Of a stretch of DNA of 30,881 bases, positions 24,185-30,881 are shown piece by piece; the stretch's first letter is position 1, and every line of letters begins with the position of its first letter. The notes beneath the pieces are model-generated. The model was not told the DNA's origin and searched no databases. It saw only the letters and a list, made by a program, of their open reading frames with translations. The translations under genes and the position numbers were made by a program. Source of the stretch: JAZOTK01 sp045534775 (GTDB taxonomy: Bacteria; Bacillota; Clostridia; RUG12999); the NCBI GenBank assembly GCA_045534775.1, contig JAZSKI010000065.1:1-30881 (forward strand), written 5' to 3'.

Positions 24185-24943
24185 ATGTTATCAAAACGTA
24201 TAATTCCGTGCTTGGACGTACATAACGGCCGAGTAGTAAAAGGGGTTAATTTTATTAATCTGCGTGATGCAGGAGATCCCGTTGAAATTGCTTCAATTTA
24301 CGACAAGGCAGGAGCAGACGAGCTTGTTTTCCTTGATATAACAGCAACCTCTGATGCCAGAGGAATAATAGTAGATGTTGTAAGACGAACAGCCGAACAA
24401 ATTTTTATTCCTTTTACGGTAGGCGGCGGCATTACCTGCGTCCAGGATTTCCGCGATCTTCTGAAAGAGGGTGCAGATAAAATTTCAATTAATTCCTCGG
24501 CGGTAAAAGACCCGAAGCTTATAACTGATGCGGCACTCAGATTTGGCAGTCAGTGCGTGGTTGTGGCTATTGATGCAAAACGAAGAGCAGGCGGCGGATA
24601 TGATGTTTATGTCAGCGGCGGCAGAGTGAATACAGGTCTTGATGCGGTAAAATGGGCAAAAGAGGTTGAACGCCTCGGATGCGGTGAAATTCTCCTCACA
24701 AGTATGGATTGTGACGGTACTAAAGCGGGCTATGATATAGAGCTGACAGCGGAGATTTCCTCAGAGCTTAATATCCCGGTAATCGCTTCGGGCGGTGCAG
24801 GTAATATGGAGCATTTTAAAGATGTATTCACCGAAGGAAAAGCCGATGCGGCACTGGCGGCATCACTGTTCCACTATAAAGAGCTTGAAATAATGGATTT
24901 GAAGAGATATCTCAAAAATGAAAATATAGAAGTCAGGATTTAA
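24185..24943 (+). CDS. hisF: Imidazole glycerol phosphate synthase, cyclase subunit HisF
   Basis: A 252-residue (beta/alpha)8 cyclase that makes IGP and AICAR from PRFAR and ammonia in complex with HisH. Asp11 in RIIPCLDVHNGRVVKG and the Asp of VVVAIDAKR are the catalytic pair; phosphate loops are FTVGGGI and ASGGAGN. The ATG at 24185 lies six bases after GGAG; an in-frame TTG at 24173 overlaps that site and is rejected. Confidence 0.97.
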   Translation: MLSKRIIPCLDVHNGRVVKGVNFINLRDAGDPVEIASIYDKAGADELVFLDITATSDARGIIVDVVRRTAEQIFIPFTVGGGITCVQDFRDLLKEGADKISINSSAVKDPKLITDAALRFGSQCVVVAIDAKRRAGGGYDVYVSGGRVNTGLDAVKWAKEVERLGCGEILLTSMDCDGTKAGYDIELTAEISSELNIPVIASGGAGNMEHFKDVFTEGKADAALAASLFHYKELEIMDLKRYLKNENIEVRI

Positions 24944-24961
24944 GAAAGGGTCGTGATTAAG

Positions 24962-25618
24962 ATGAAAGACTTAAAATTTGATGACAAAGGGCTAATAACC
25001 GCCGTAGTTCAGCACAGCGTTACGGGCAAGGTGTTGATGGTGGCATATATGAACAAGGAAGCCCTGGCCAAAACTCTTGAAAGCGGCAAAGCAACCTTTT
25101 TCAGCCGTAGCCGTAATTGCCTTTGGATTAAAGGCGAAACCTCAGGGAACTATATGAATGTAAAAGAAATTTTAGTTGACTGTGATGCTGATTGTCTCAT
25201 TATAAAAGCAATTCCAAGCGGTCCCGCCTGTCATACGGGACACGAAACCTGTTTCTACAGAACCTTTGACGAAAACGGTATTTCAGATAAGGCGGGAAGT
25301 AAAGCAAACGCCGCTGTTTTAAACGAGGTTTATGAAACGGTAGTTGACAGAAAAAATAATCCCAAAGAAGGCTCTTATACCAACTATCTCCTTGATAAGG
25401 GTATAGATAAAATCCTTAAAAAGGTAGGGGAGGAAACAGCAGAAATTATTATAGGGGCTAAAAATCCCGGTGTTGATGAGATGCGTTACGAGATTGCCGA
25501 TTTGCTGTATCATCTGTCTGTGCTTATGGTAAATAAAGGACTTACCTGGGATGAGGTCTATAAAGAGCTTGCCGGCAGATACGGCAAACAAAAAAGCGAA
25601 TATGGTCAAGAAAACTAA
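24962..25618 (+). CDS. hisI: Bifunctional PR-AMP cyclohydrolase / PR-ATP pyrophosphatase HisIE
   Basis: A 218-residue fusion catalysing steps 2 and 3 of histidine synthesis. The HisI domain (about 1-105) has GKVLMVAYMNKEAL, FFSRSRNCLWIKGETSGN and the metal-binding cysteine region VDCDADCLI with CHTGHETCFY. The HisE domain (about 115-205) has SYTNYLLDKG, KKVGEETAE and EIADLLYHLSVLM. ATG 24962 is preferred to the in-frame GTG 24953, which sits two bases from the GAAAGGG site. It is the last gene of the his block; nfeD starts 14 bases later. Confidence 0.96.
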   Translation: MKDLKFDDKGLITAVVQHSVTGKVLMVAYMNKEALAKTLESGKATFFSRSRNCLWIKGETSGNYMNVKEILVDCDADCLIIKAIPSGPACHTGHETCFYRTFDENGISDKAGSKANAAVLNEVYETVVDRKNNPKEGSYTNYLLDKGIDKILKKVGEETAEIIIGAKNPGVDEMRYEIADLLYHLSVLMVNKGLTWDEVYKELAGRYGKQKSEYGQEN

Positions 25619-25632
25619 AAGGAGCGATGCCT

Positions 25633-26067
25633 ATGTTATCAGATGAACTTATATGGCTTATAATTTCCATCTTATTATTTATAATTGAGGCAGCAACAGT
25701 AAATTTATTTACAATATGGTTCGGACTCGGTGCTATTTGTGCAATGATAGTGGCACTGGCAGGAGGTAATCTTATATGGCAGATTCTGGTTTTTGCCGTA
25801 GTATCAGTAGTGCTTCTGGCGTTCACCCGACCTCTTGCAAAGAAGCTTATTAAAAAAACACCAACAAACAGCGACAGTCTTATCGGGAAAATAGCGGTGG
25901 TAACTCAAAGGGTTGACAACCTTGAATTTACTGGCGAAGTAAAAATTGACGGCAAATTCTGGACGGCAAGAAGTGTAGATGACAGCGTAATAGAACAGGG
26001 AGAAACCGTTGAAATAACGGAAATTTCGGGCGTGAAGCTTATTGTAAAAATAATTAAAGAAGGGTAG
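25633..26067 (+). CDS. NfeD-like membrane protein
   Basis: A 144-residue short NfeD-family protein. Two or three transmembrane segments fill about residues 5-70, with the motif TIWFGLGAI typical of the family, and a soluble OB-fold beta domain (about 85-144, LIGKIAVV to LIVKI) follows. Short NfeD proteins are usually encoded beside SPFH/stomatin-type proteins and are thought to help assemble them; the next gene is one. ATG 25633 is eight bases from AAAAGGAG, while ATG 25627 is too close. No protease domain is present, so this is the short form. Confidence 0.88.
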   Translation: MLSDELIWLIISILLFIIEAATVNLFTIWFGLGAICAMIVALAGGNLIWQILVFAVVSVVLLAFTRPLAKKLIKKTPTNSDSLIGKIAVVTQRVDNLEFTGEVKIDGKFWTARSVDDSVIEQGETVEITEISGVKLIVKIIKEG

Positions 26068-26074
26068 ATGTATT

Positions 26075-26998
26075 ATGATTATAATTGTAGTTGTTTTATT
26101 GATTTTTATAGCGATGATTCTTATAGCAAATATTAAAATTGTACCGCAGGCAAATGCTTATGTTCTGGAACGTCTCGGAGCCTATAAAGAAACCTGGAGC
26201 GTGGGACTGCATCTTAAAATCCCGTTTATAGATAAGGTTGCACGTAGGGTGTCCCTTAAGGAACAGGTAGTGGATTTTCCGCCTCAGCCCGTAATTACAA
26301 AGGATAACGTAACTATGCAGATTGATACGGTAATTTATTATGAAATCACCGACCCTAAGCTGTATACCTATGGTGTTGAAAATCCTATTGTAGCTATTGA
26401 AAATCTGACAGCGACCACCTTGCGTAACATTATAGGTGATATGGAGCTTGATGAAACCTTAACTTCAAGAGACGTTGTCAATACCAAAATGAGAACAATT
26501 CTTGACGAAGCAACAGACCCCTGGGGTATTAAGATTAACCGTGTTGAACTTAAAAACATCATACCGCCGAAGGAAATTCGCGATGCTATGGAAAAACAGA
26601 TGAAAGCGGAACGTGAACGCCGTGAATCAATTCTCCGTGCAGAGGGTGAGAAAAAATCCTCAATTCTTGTGGCTGAAGGTGAGAAAGCGGCTCAAATTCT
26701 TCGTGCAGAAGCAGAAAAGGAAGCTCAAATCTTAAACGCCGAAGCGGAAAAAGAGGCTACAATTAAACGTGCAGAAGGTGAAGCGGAAGCGATTTTAAAG
26801 GTTCAGCAGGCGACGGCGGACGGTATAACCCTTTTAAATAATGCCTCGCCTACAAAACAGGTGCTGATACTCAAAAGCTATGAGGCTTTGTCAAATGTGG
26901 CAGACGGCAAGGCAACAAAGCTGATAATACCGTCAGAACTGCAGAACATTGCCTCAATGGCAACAACTGTAAAAGAAATTTGGTCAGAAGATAAATAA
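26075..26998 (+). CDS. SPFH/stomatin-like (slipin/QmcA-type) membrane scaffold protein
   Basis: A 307-residue protein with one N-terminal transmembrane segment (1-19), an SPFH domain (about 25-180; VPQANAYVLERLGAY, INRVELKNI, PPKEI) and a long coiled coil. The coil contains five tandem 11-residue repeats (185-239) of the pattern xILxAEGEKxx, for example SILRAEGEKKS and SILVAEGEKAA. Such proteins form ring-like membrane microdomain scaffolds and often control FtsH-type proteases. It pairs with the NfeD-like gene seven bases upstream. It is closer to QmcA/slipin than to flotillin because of the GAY...GLH...P start and the length. Confidence 0.92.
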   Translation: MIIIVVVLLIFIAMILIANIKIVPQANAYVLERLGAYKETWSVGLHLKIPFIDKVARRVSLKEQVVDFPPQPVITKDNVTMQIDTVIYYEITDPKLYTYGVENPIVAIENLTATTLRNIIGDMELDETLTSRDVVNTKMRTILDEATDPWGIKINRVELKNIIPPKEIRDAMEKQMKAERERRESILRAEGEKKSSILVAEGEKAAQILRAEAEKEAQILNAEAEKEATIKRAEGEAEAILKVQQATADGITLLNNASPTKQVLILKSYEALSNVADGKATKLIIPSELQNIASMATTVKEIWSEDK

Positions 26999-27014
26999 TA
27001 AGGAGGAATTTAAA

Positions 27015-28490
27015 ATGTATTCAAAAATACTTGCCTTTGACTTTGGGGCGTCCGGCGGACGTGCAATGCTGTTTGAATATGATGGTGAAAAGGTAAAAAT
27101 GGAGGAAATGCACAGATTCTCCAACGATCCCGTAATGGCAAACGGTTCCTATCATTGGGACGTTCTGAGACTGTTTTTTGAGATTAAACAGGGTATCTTA
27201 AACACAGTTAATGCAGGTCACAAGGATATTGAAGCCATAGGTATAGATACCTGGGGTGTGGATTTCGGATTATTTGACGAAAACAACAATCTTTTGGGTA
27301 ATCCCTATCATTACCGTGATACAAGAACAAACGGTATGATAGAGCTTGCTGATAAGAAAATCGGAAAAGAATATATTTTCGACCATACCGGTATTCAGTT
27401 TGATTTCTTTAACACGATTTTCCAGCTCTTTTCTATGGCGGAAACAAATCAGCCGGTACTGAAAATCGCTAAGAAATTACTGTTTATGCCTGATATTTTC
27501 AATTTTCTCTTAACAGGAGTTATGAAAAATGAATATACAATTTCTTCAACCTCTCAGCTTCTTAATCCTTACACAAAAGAGTGGGATAAAGAGCTTATAG
27601 AGAAAATTGGTATTTCACCTGATTTATTCTGTGATATTGTAAAACCCGGCGAAACAGTGGGCTATCTTACAGACGAAATCTGCGAGGAGCTTGGTTGTCC
27701 TAAAATCCCGGTAATTGCAGTAGGCTCACACGATACAGCTTCAGCAGTTGCCAGCGTACCTCATACAGGCGGCTATGACTATGCCTATATCAGTAGCGGT
27801 ACATGGGCTCTTATGGGTATTGAAACAAAAGAACCTATTATAAACGACAGTAGCTTTAAATACAATTTCACCAACGAAGGCGGCGTAGGGGATACCATAA
27901 GATTTCTTAAGAATATTATGGGACTTTGGATTATCCAGGAAAGCAGACGTCAATGGATAAGAGAAGGTAAAGAGCTTTCTTTTGCGGAGCTTGAAAATGC
28001 AGCTTGGGACAGTGAAGGCTTAAAATCCTTTATCAATCCTGATTTCCACGCTTTTGCAGGTCCCGGAAATATGCCGAGAAGAATAAGAGAATTCTGCGAA
28101 AACACAGGTCAACCCGTACCTGAAACAGAAGGTGAAATAATCAGATGTATCGCGCAGAGTCTCGCTCTTAAATGTGCATACACCGTTAAAGGTATCGAAG
28201 ATGTAATCGGCAAAAAGCTTGATACGATTCATATGTTCGGCGGTGGTATCAAGGATAAGATGGTATGTCAGTTTATCGCTAACGCCACAGGTAAAAGAGT
28301 TGTCGCAGGTCCTGTAGAAGCAACCAGCACCGGTAATGCTTTGGTACAGTTTATGGCACTCGGTAAAATCAAAGACCTGACAGAAGCACGTCAGGTAGTT
28401 AAAAATTCTTTCTCTACAACAGAATTTTTACCTGAAGATAAAGAAGCCTGGGAAAAGGCTTACGACAAATTTATGGAAATTTGCAAATAA
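27015..28490 (+). CDS. rhaB: Rhamnulokinase
   Basis: A 491-residue FGGY-family kinase that phosphorylates L-rhamnulose to rhamnulose-1-phosphate. The N-terminal ATPase fold has ILAFDFGASGGRAM, the sugar-binding region has IGIDTWGVDFGLFD and NPYHYRDTRT, the catalytic Asp is in GSHDTASAV, and MFGGGIKDKM is the C-terminal nucleotide-binding motif. These match RhaB rather than xylulokinase or glycerol kinase. A perfect AAGGAGG precedes the ATG. It lies 16 bases after the SPFH gene with no promoter or terminator between, so it may be read from upstream. rhaA (isomerase) and rhaD (aldolase) are absent from the window. Confidence 0.92.
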   Translation: MYSKILAFDFGASGGRAMLFEYDGEKVKMEEMHRFSNDPVMANGSYHWDVLRLFFEIKQGILNTVNAGHKDIEAIGIDTWGVDFGLFDENNNLLGNPYHYRDTRTNGMIELADKKIGKEYIFDHTGIQFDFFNTIFQLFSMAETNQPVLKIAKKLLFMPDIFNFLLTGVMKNEYTISSTSQLLNPYTKEWDKELIEKIGISPDLFCDIVKPGETVGYLTDEICEELGCPKIPVIAVGSHDTASAVASVPHTGGYDYAYISSGTWALMGIETKEPIINDSSFKYNFTNEGGVGDTIRFLKNIMGLWIIQESRRQWIREGKELSFAELENAAWDSEGLKSFINPDFHAFAGPGNMPRRIREFCENTGQPVPETEGEIIRCIAQSLALKCAYTVKGIEDVIGKKLDTIHMFGGGIKDKMVCQFIANATGKRVVAGPVEATSTGNALVQFMALGKIKDLTEARQVVKNSFSTTEFLPEDKEAWEKAYDKFMEICK

Positions 28491-28493
28491 TAT

Positions 28494-28522
28494 CTAAGGC
28501 AGGGCGTTTTGCCCTGCCTTAG
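28494..28522. terminator. Hairpin between convergent rhaB and the DUF1540-like gene
   Basis: The arms CTAAGGCAGGGC (28494-28505) and GCCCTGCCTTAG (28511-28522) are perfectly complementary over 12 bases with a five-base loop. It lies three bases after the rhaB stop and five bases beyond the stop of the minus-strand gene. Neither strand has a good U-run after it, so termination may be partial; it could mainly protect 3' ends. Confidence 0.7.
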
Positions 28523-28527
28523 CTTAA

Positions 28528-28692
28528 TTAACTCTGTAATTTAAAAGACTCACAGTCGGTACATTCAGCCTTTGTAGGATTCATTTCATGTGTACCGATT
28601 TTAATTTTGTTTAAAGTACAGTAATTTTGAGTTTTTCCGTGATATTCACATTCCTTAACTGTGCAACCGATGCTTTCATTAATCTTGCTCAT
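28528..28692 (-). CDS. Small cysteine-rich DUF1540-like protein
   Basis: A 54-residue protein read on the minus strand. It begins MSKINESIGCTVKEC and has five cysteines at 10, 15, 25, 44 and 47, in the order C-x4-C-x9-C-x18-C-x2-C, which resembles the DUF1540 domain of clostridial proteins and probably binds a metal. AGGAG lies seven bases before the ATG at 28692. It converges with rhaB and diverges from the GH127 gene. Function is unknown; related short proteins are common in spore-forming Firmicutes. A plain ribosome binding site, a clean stop and the cysteine spacing make it a real gene despite its size. Confidence 0.82.
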   Translation of the reverse strand: MSKINESIGCTVKECEYHGKTQNYCTLNKIKIGTHEMNPTKAECTDCESFKLQS

Positions 28693-28716
28693 AATAATCT
28701 CCTATCAAAAGTATTA

Positions 28717-28769
28717 ACGGTTTACCGTCAAAAATAGTATGTACAGAATATCTTGAATTTATTATTCAA
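28717..28769. promoter_or_regulatory. Two inverted repeats in the divergent spacer (possible operators)
   Basis: ACGGT-TT-ACCGT (28717-28728) and TTGAAT-ttatt-ATTCAA (28753-28769) lie between the divergent DUF1540-like and GH127 genes. The second is 15 bases upstream of the GH127 -35 box, a suitable place for a LacI- or AraC-type regulator. No regulator gene is in the window, so the role is inference. Confidence 0.35.
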
Positions 28770-28784
28770 ACTTGATTTTTAATA

Positions 28785-28813
28785 TTGACAAACAATAGTG
28801 TATAATATATAAT
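28785..28813 (+). promoter_or_regulatory. Consensus SigA promoter of the GH127 gene
   Basis: TTGACA (28785-28790), a 17-base spacer and TATAAT (28808-28813) match the consensus perfectly. A second TATAAT at 28801-28806 has a spacer of only 10 bases. The promoter lies 40 bases before ATG 28853. Confidence 0.85.
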
Positions 28814-28852
28814 GTACATATTTGGTATAATTTTTAAAGGAGATGTTTTTTT

Positions 28853-29084
28853 ATGCGACAGATTTATGAAAAAAAACACAGCAAATTATCCTCGAATCAA
28901 AACGGATAAAATGTTTTTTGATTATAACAATAATTACAATTTTGACGGTATTTTCGGCGAATCAATCAATTTTGTTGAAAATACTTAGCTTATTCGCGAG
29001 GATTTATGGGAAAAATTTGTAAATCAGTTTATAATACAACCTGATGATGTTGATTTAGGCTGGAGAGGTGAATATTGGGGCAAA
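28853..29084 (+). pseudogene. Damaged 5' end of the GH127 gene (in-frame TAG, probable frameshift)
   Basis: AAAGGAG (28836-28842) points to ATG 28853, but that frame stops after 18 codons at TAA 28907. The frame that joins the enzyme body opens at ATG 28866, 23 bases from the ribosome binding site, and then meets TAG at 28986-28988. The two frames meet at a run of eight A residues (28869-28876); one A fewer would fuse them. After the TAG, codons such as LIREDLWEKFVNQFI and GWRGEYWGK read smoothly into the enzyme, so this DNA was once coding. Two lesions suggest a decaying gene; sequencing error or a recoded amber codon are alternatives. Confidence 0.7.
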
Positions 29085-30821
29085 ATGATGCGTGGGGCCT
29101 GTCTTACATATTCATATAACAAAGATGAAAAACTGTATAATATTCTTAAAAACACCGTTGAAGCTATGATGAACACAGCAGATGAAAACGGCAGAATAAG
29201 TAGCTACAAAGCTGATAAAGAATTTGACGGCTGGGATATGTGGGCGAGAAAATATGTGCTTTTGGGTATGCAATATTTTATCGAAATTTGTAATGACAAA
29301 GCTTTCATTGATAAAATTATCAAATCTATGTGCGGACAGGTAGATTATATTATATCAAAAATCGGTAAAGAAGAAGGCAAAATGGCAATTTATGAAACTA
29401 CCTCAAAAAGAATCTGGAGAGGGCTTTCCGCATCAACCATTCTCGAACCGGTTGTGCGTTTATATAATTTAACCGGCGAGAAAAAATATCTTGATTTTGC
29501 AACATATATTGCAGGCGAAGGATGTATAGATGTTGAAAACTTATTTGAACTGGCTTATGAAAACGGTCTTTATCCCTATCAATACTCCGTAACTAAGGCA
29601 TACGAAATGATCTCCTGCTTTGAAGGTCTTGTAGAATACTACAGAGCAACAGGTATAGAAAAATATAAAACAGCAGCGATTAATTTTGCCAATAAGGTTT
29701 TGGAAAGCGATTTCACTATTGTGGGAAGCAGCGGCTGTACTCATGAACTGTTTGACCATTCCATGGTACGTCGGGCAAACAGAAACGATTATGTTGCACA
29801 GGAAACCTGCGTAACCGTAACTTTAATGAAGTTTATGTATCAACTTACCCTTCTGACGGGTGACAGTAAATATGTCGATGCCTTTGAATTATCCCTCTAC
29901 AACGCATATTTAGGAAGTCTTAATACCGAAAACAAAATAGGCAGATATACAGGAAAAGAAGATTATATTCCTGCTCCGTTGCCTTTCGACAGCTACAGTC
30001 CCTTGGTGGCAGATATACGCGGTAAGGACATTGGCGGTTTCAAGGTGCTGTCTGATAAAACCTTCTACGGTTGCTGTGCGTGTATCGGTTCTGCAGGTGT
30101 TGGACTGATACCTAAAATGGTACTTTTAACAACAGAAAAAGGCATTGCTCTTAATCTGTTTGAAAACGGTACCTATGAAAGCACATCTCCTGCAGGAAAT
30201 AAGGTTACCTTCAACATTAAATCTGCCTATCCTGCAGATGGTAAAATGACAGTTTCAATCAACATTGAAAATCCCGAGAGCTTTCAGCTTCTTATCAGAA
30301 ATCCCGAGTGGAGCGAAAACACATCAGTTCTCTTAAACGGTGAAATAGTTACTGTTTCAAAAGGATATATAACCCTCGAAAAGAATTGGACAAAAGATGA
30401 TATAATTGAAGTTGAGTTTGATATGCGTACTCATTCAATTCGTCCCACGCCCTACGGAAGTGAGGTTCTTATGGTAAAGGTGCACGGCTATCCCGATGAT
30501 GAATGGTATATTATCCCTCAGTATGATGAAGAAGACCCAATAGCAAAATATCATATTGCACTTCAACGAGGACCGATAATTTTGGCACAGGAAAACAGAT
30601 TAGGTTATAGCGTGGACAAACCCGTTGATGTTAAAATTACTGAAACAGGAAGCGTTGAGGTTGTAATTCCGGAGAATAAAATATCACCATACAAATGTAT
30701 GGTAGAGGTGCAGGTGCCCTTAACAGACGGCTCATATATGACGGTGACAGACTATGCTTCAGCAGGTAAACTGTGGAATGAAGAAAGCAAAATGGCGGCT
30801 TGGATGTTGACTAAAAACTGA
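29085..30821 (+). CDS. GH127-type beta-L-arabinofuranosidase, N-terminally broken
   Basis: A 578-codon open frame for a DUF1680/GH127-type enzyme, which releases L-arabinofuranose from plant glycans or glycoproteins. The (alpha/alpha)6 barrel carries SASTILEPVVRLYNLTG, CTHELFDHS, and QETCVTV with Glu240 and Cys242, matching the known zinc ligands. YGCCACIGSAG follows with Cys330-Cys331, matching the nucleophile/zinc cysteine pair of the Bifidobacterium enzyme. Beta-sandwich domains follow (FQLLIRNPEWSEN onward). No signal peptide is seen. The first ATG after the upstream TAG is 29085, but it falls inside the conserved GEYWGKMMRG segment and has no close ribosome binding site, so the true start is upstream (about 650 codons in all). 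The catalytic residues are intact. Whether a functional protein is made is doubtful. Confidence 0.75.
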   Translation: MMRGACLTYSYNKDEKLYNILKNTVEAMMNTADENGRISSYKADKEFDGWDMWARKYVLLGMQYFIEICNDKAFIDKIIKSMCGQVDYIISKIGKEEGKMAIYETTSKRIWRGLSASTILEPVVRLYNLTGEKKYLDFATYIAGEGCIDVENLFELAYENGLYPYQYSVTKAYEMISCFEGLVEYYRATGIEKYKTAAINFANKVLESDFTIVGSSGCTHELFDHSMVRRANRNDYVAQETCVTVTLMKFMYQLTLLTGDSKYVDAFELSLYNAYLGSLNTENKIGRYTGKEDYIPAPLPFDSYSPLVADIRGKDIGGFKVLSDKTFYGCCACIGSAGVGLIPKMVLLTTEKGIALNLFENGTYESTSPAGNKVTFNIKSAYPADGKMTVSINIENPESFQLLIRNPEWSENTSVLLNGEIVTVSKGYITLEKNWTKDDIIEVEFDMRTHSIRPTPYGSEVLMVKVHGYPDDEWYIIPQYDEEDPIAKYHIALQRGPIILAQENRLGYSVDKPVDVKITETGSVEVVIPENKISPYKCMVEVQVPLTDGSYMTVTDYASAGKLWNEESKMAAWMLTKN

Positions 30822-30881
30822 ATTGAGCGGAACTGTAAAAAATACTGCAACCCCGGTCATCAGATAAAAATCTGACGAACG

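Noticed and set aside
1..30881. CRISPR arrays, tRNA or rRNA genes, insertion sequences, phage genes, defence systems
   Set aside because: I looked for direct-repeat arrays, cloverleaf sequences, transposase or integrase motifs and clustered unknown genes and saw none.

Overview
The window looks like a piece of the chromosome of a low-GC Gram-positive bacterium of the class Clostridia (an Oscillospiraceae/Ruminococcaceae-like gut anaerobe is my best guess). The reasons are AT-rich DNA with SigA-type promoters, strong AGGAGG ribosome binding sites, frequent TTG starts, the Firmicutes-type blocks gdpP-rplI-dnaB and tilS-hpt-ftsH, and a HisZ plus short-HisG histidine system. The taxonomic call is inference. 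Almost every gene lies on the + strand; the only minus-strand gene is a 54-residue cysteine-rich protein near 28.6 kb.

Layout. (1) 2-673: the 3' end of groEL and its terminator. (2) 685-4405: a strong promoter driving a GH38 alpha-mannosidase-like gene that overlaps a HAD phosphatase gene by ATGA. A relic of a secreted-protein gene and a terminator follow. (3) 4686-9168: promoter, then nrdR, an orphan lipoprotein solute-binding protein and pcrA/uvrD helicase. (4) 9213-14942: promoter, then gdpP (c-di-AMP phosphodiesterase), rplI, dnaB, tilS and hpt, tightly packed. (5) 15017-20859: ftsH, secA and prfB. prfB is intact but needs a +1 programmed frameshift at an in-frame UAA. (6) 20929-25618: a compact histidine cluster hisZ-hisG-hisH-hisA-hisF-hisIE with no hisD, hisC or hisB. 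(7) 25633-28490: an NfeD-like membrane protein and an SPFH/stomatin-like partner, then rhamnulokinase (rhaB) only 16 bp downstream. (8) 28494-30881: a hairpin shared by convergent genes, the DUF1540-like gene on the minus strand, and a divergent, strongly promoted GH127-type beta-L-arabinofuranosidase gene. The 5' end of that last gene carries an in-frame TAG and a probable frameshift.

How it fits together. The centre is housekeeping: nucleotide pools, replication, ribosome, c-di-AMP, tRNA modification, purine salvage, membrane quality control, secretion, translation termination and histidine synthesis. It is bordered by genes for plant- or host-glycan sugars (mannosides, rhamnose, arabinofuranosides), which suits a gut or rumen fibre degrader.

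I did not find a clearly new multi-gene system. The most interesting points are the UAA (not UGA) at the prfB frameshift site, a GH38 protein with Glu where the nucleophile Asp is expected, the broken 5' end of the GH127 gene, and an orphan binding lipoprotein between nrdR and pcrA. All coordinates and motif positions come from reading the sequence; no database search was possible.
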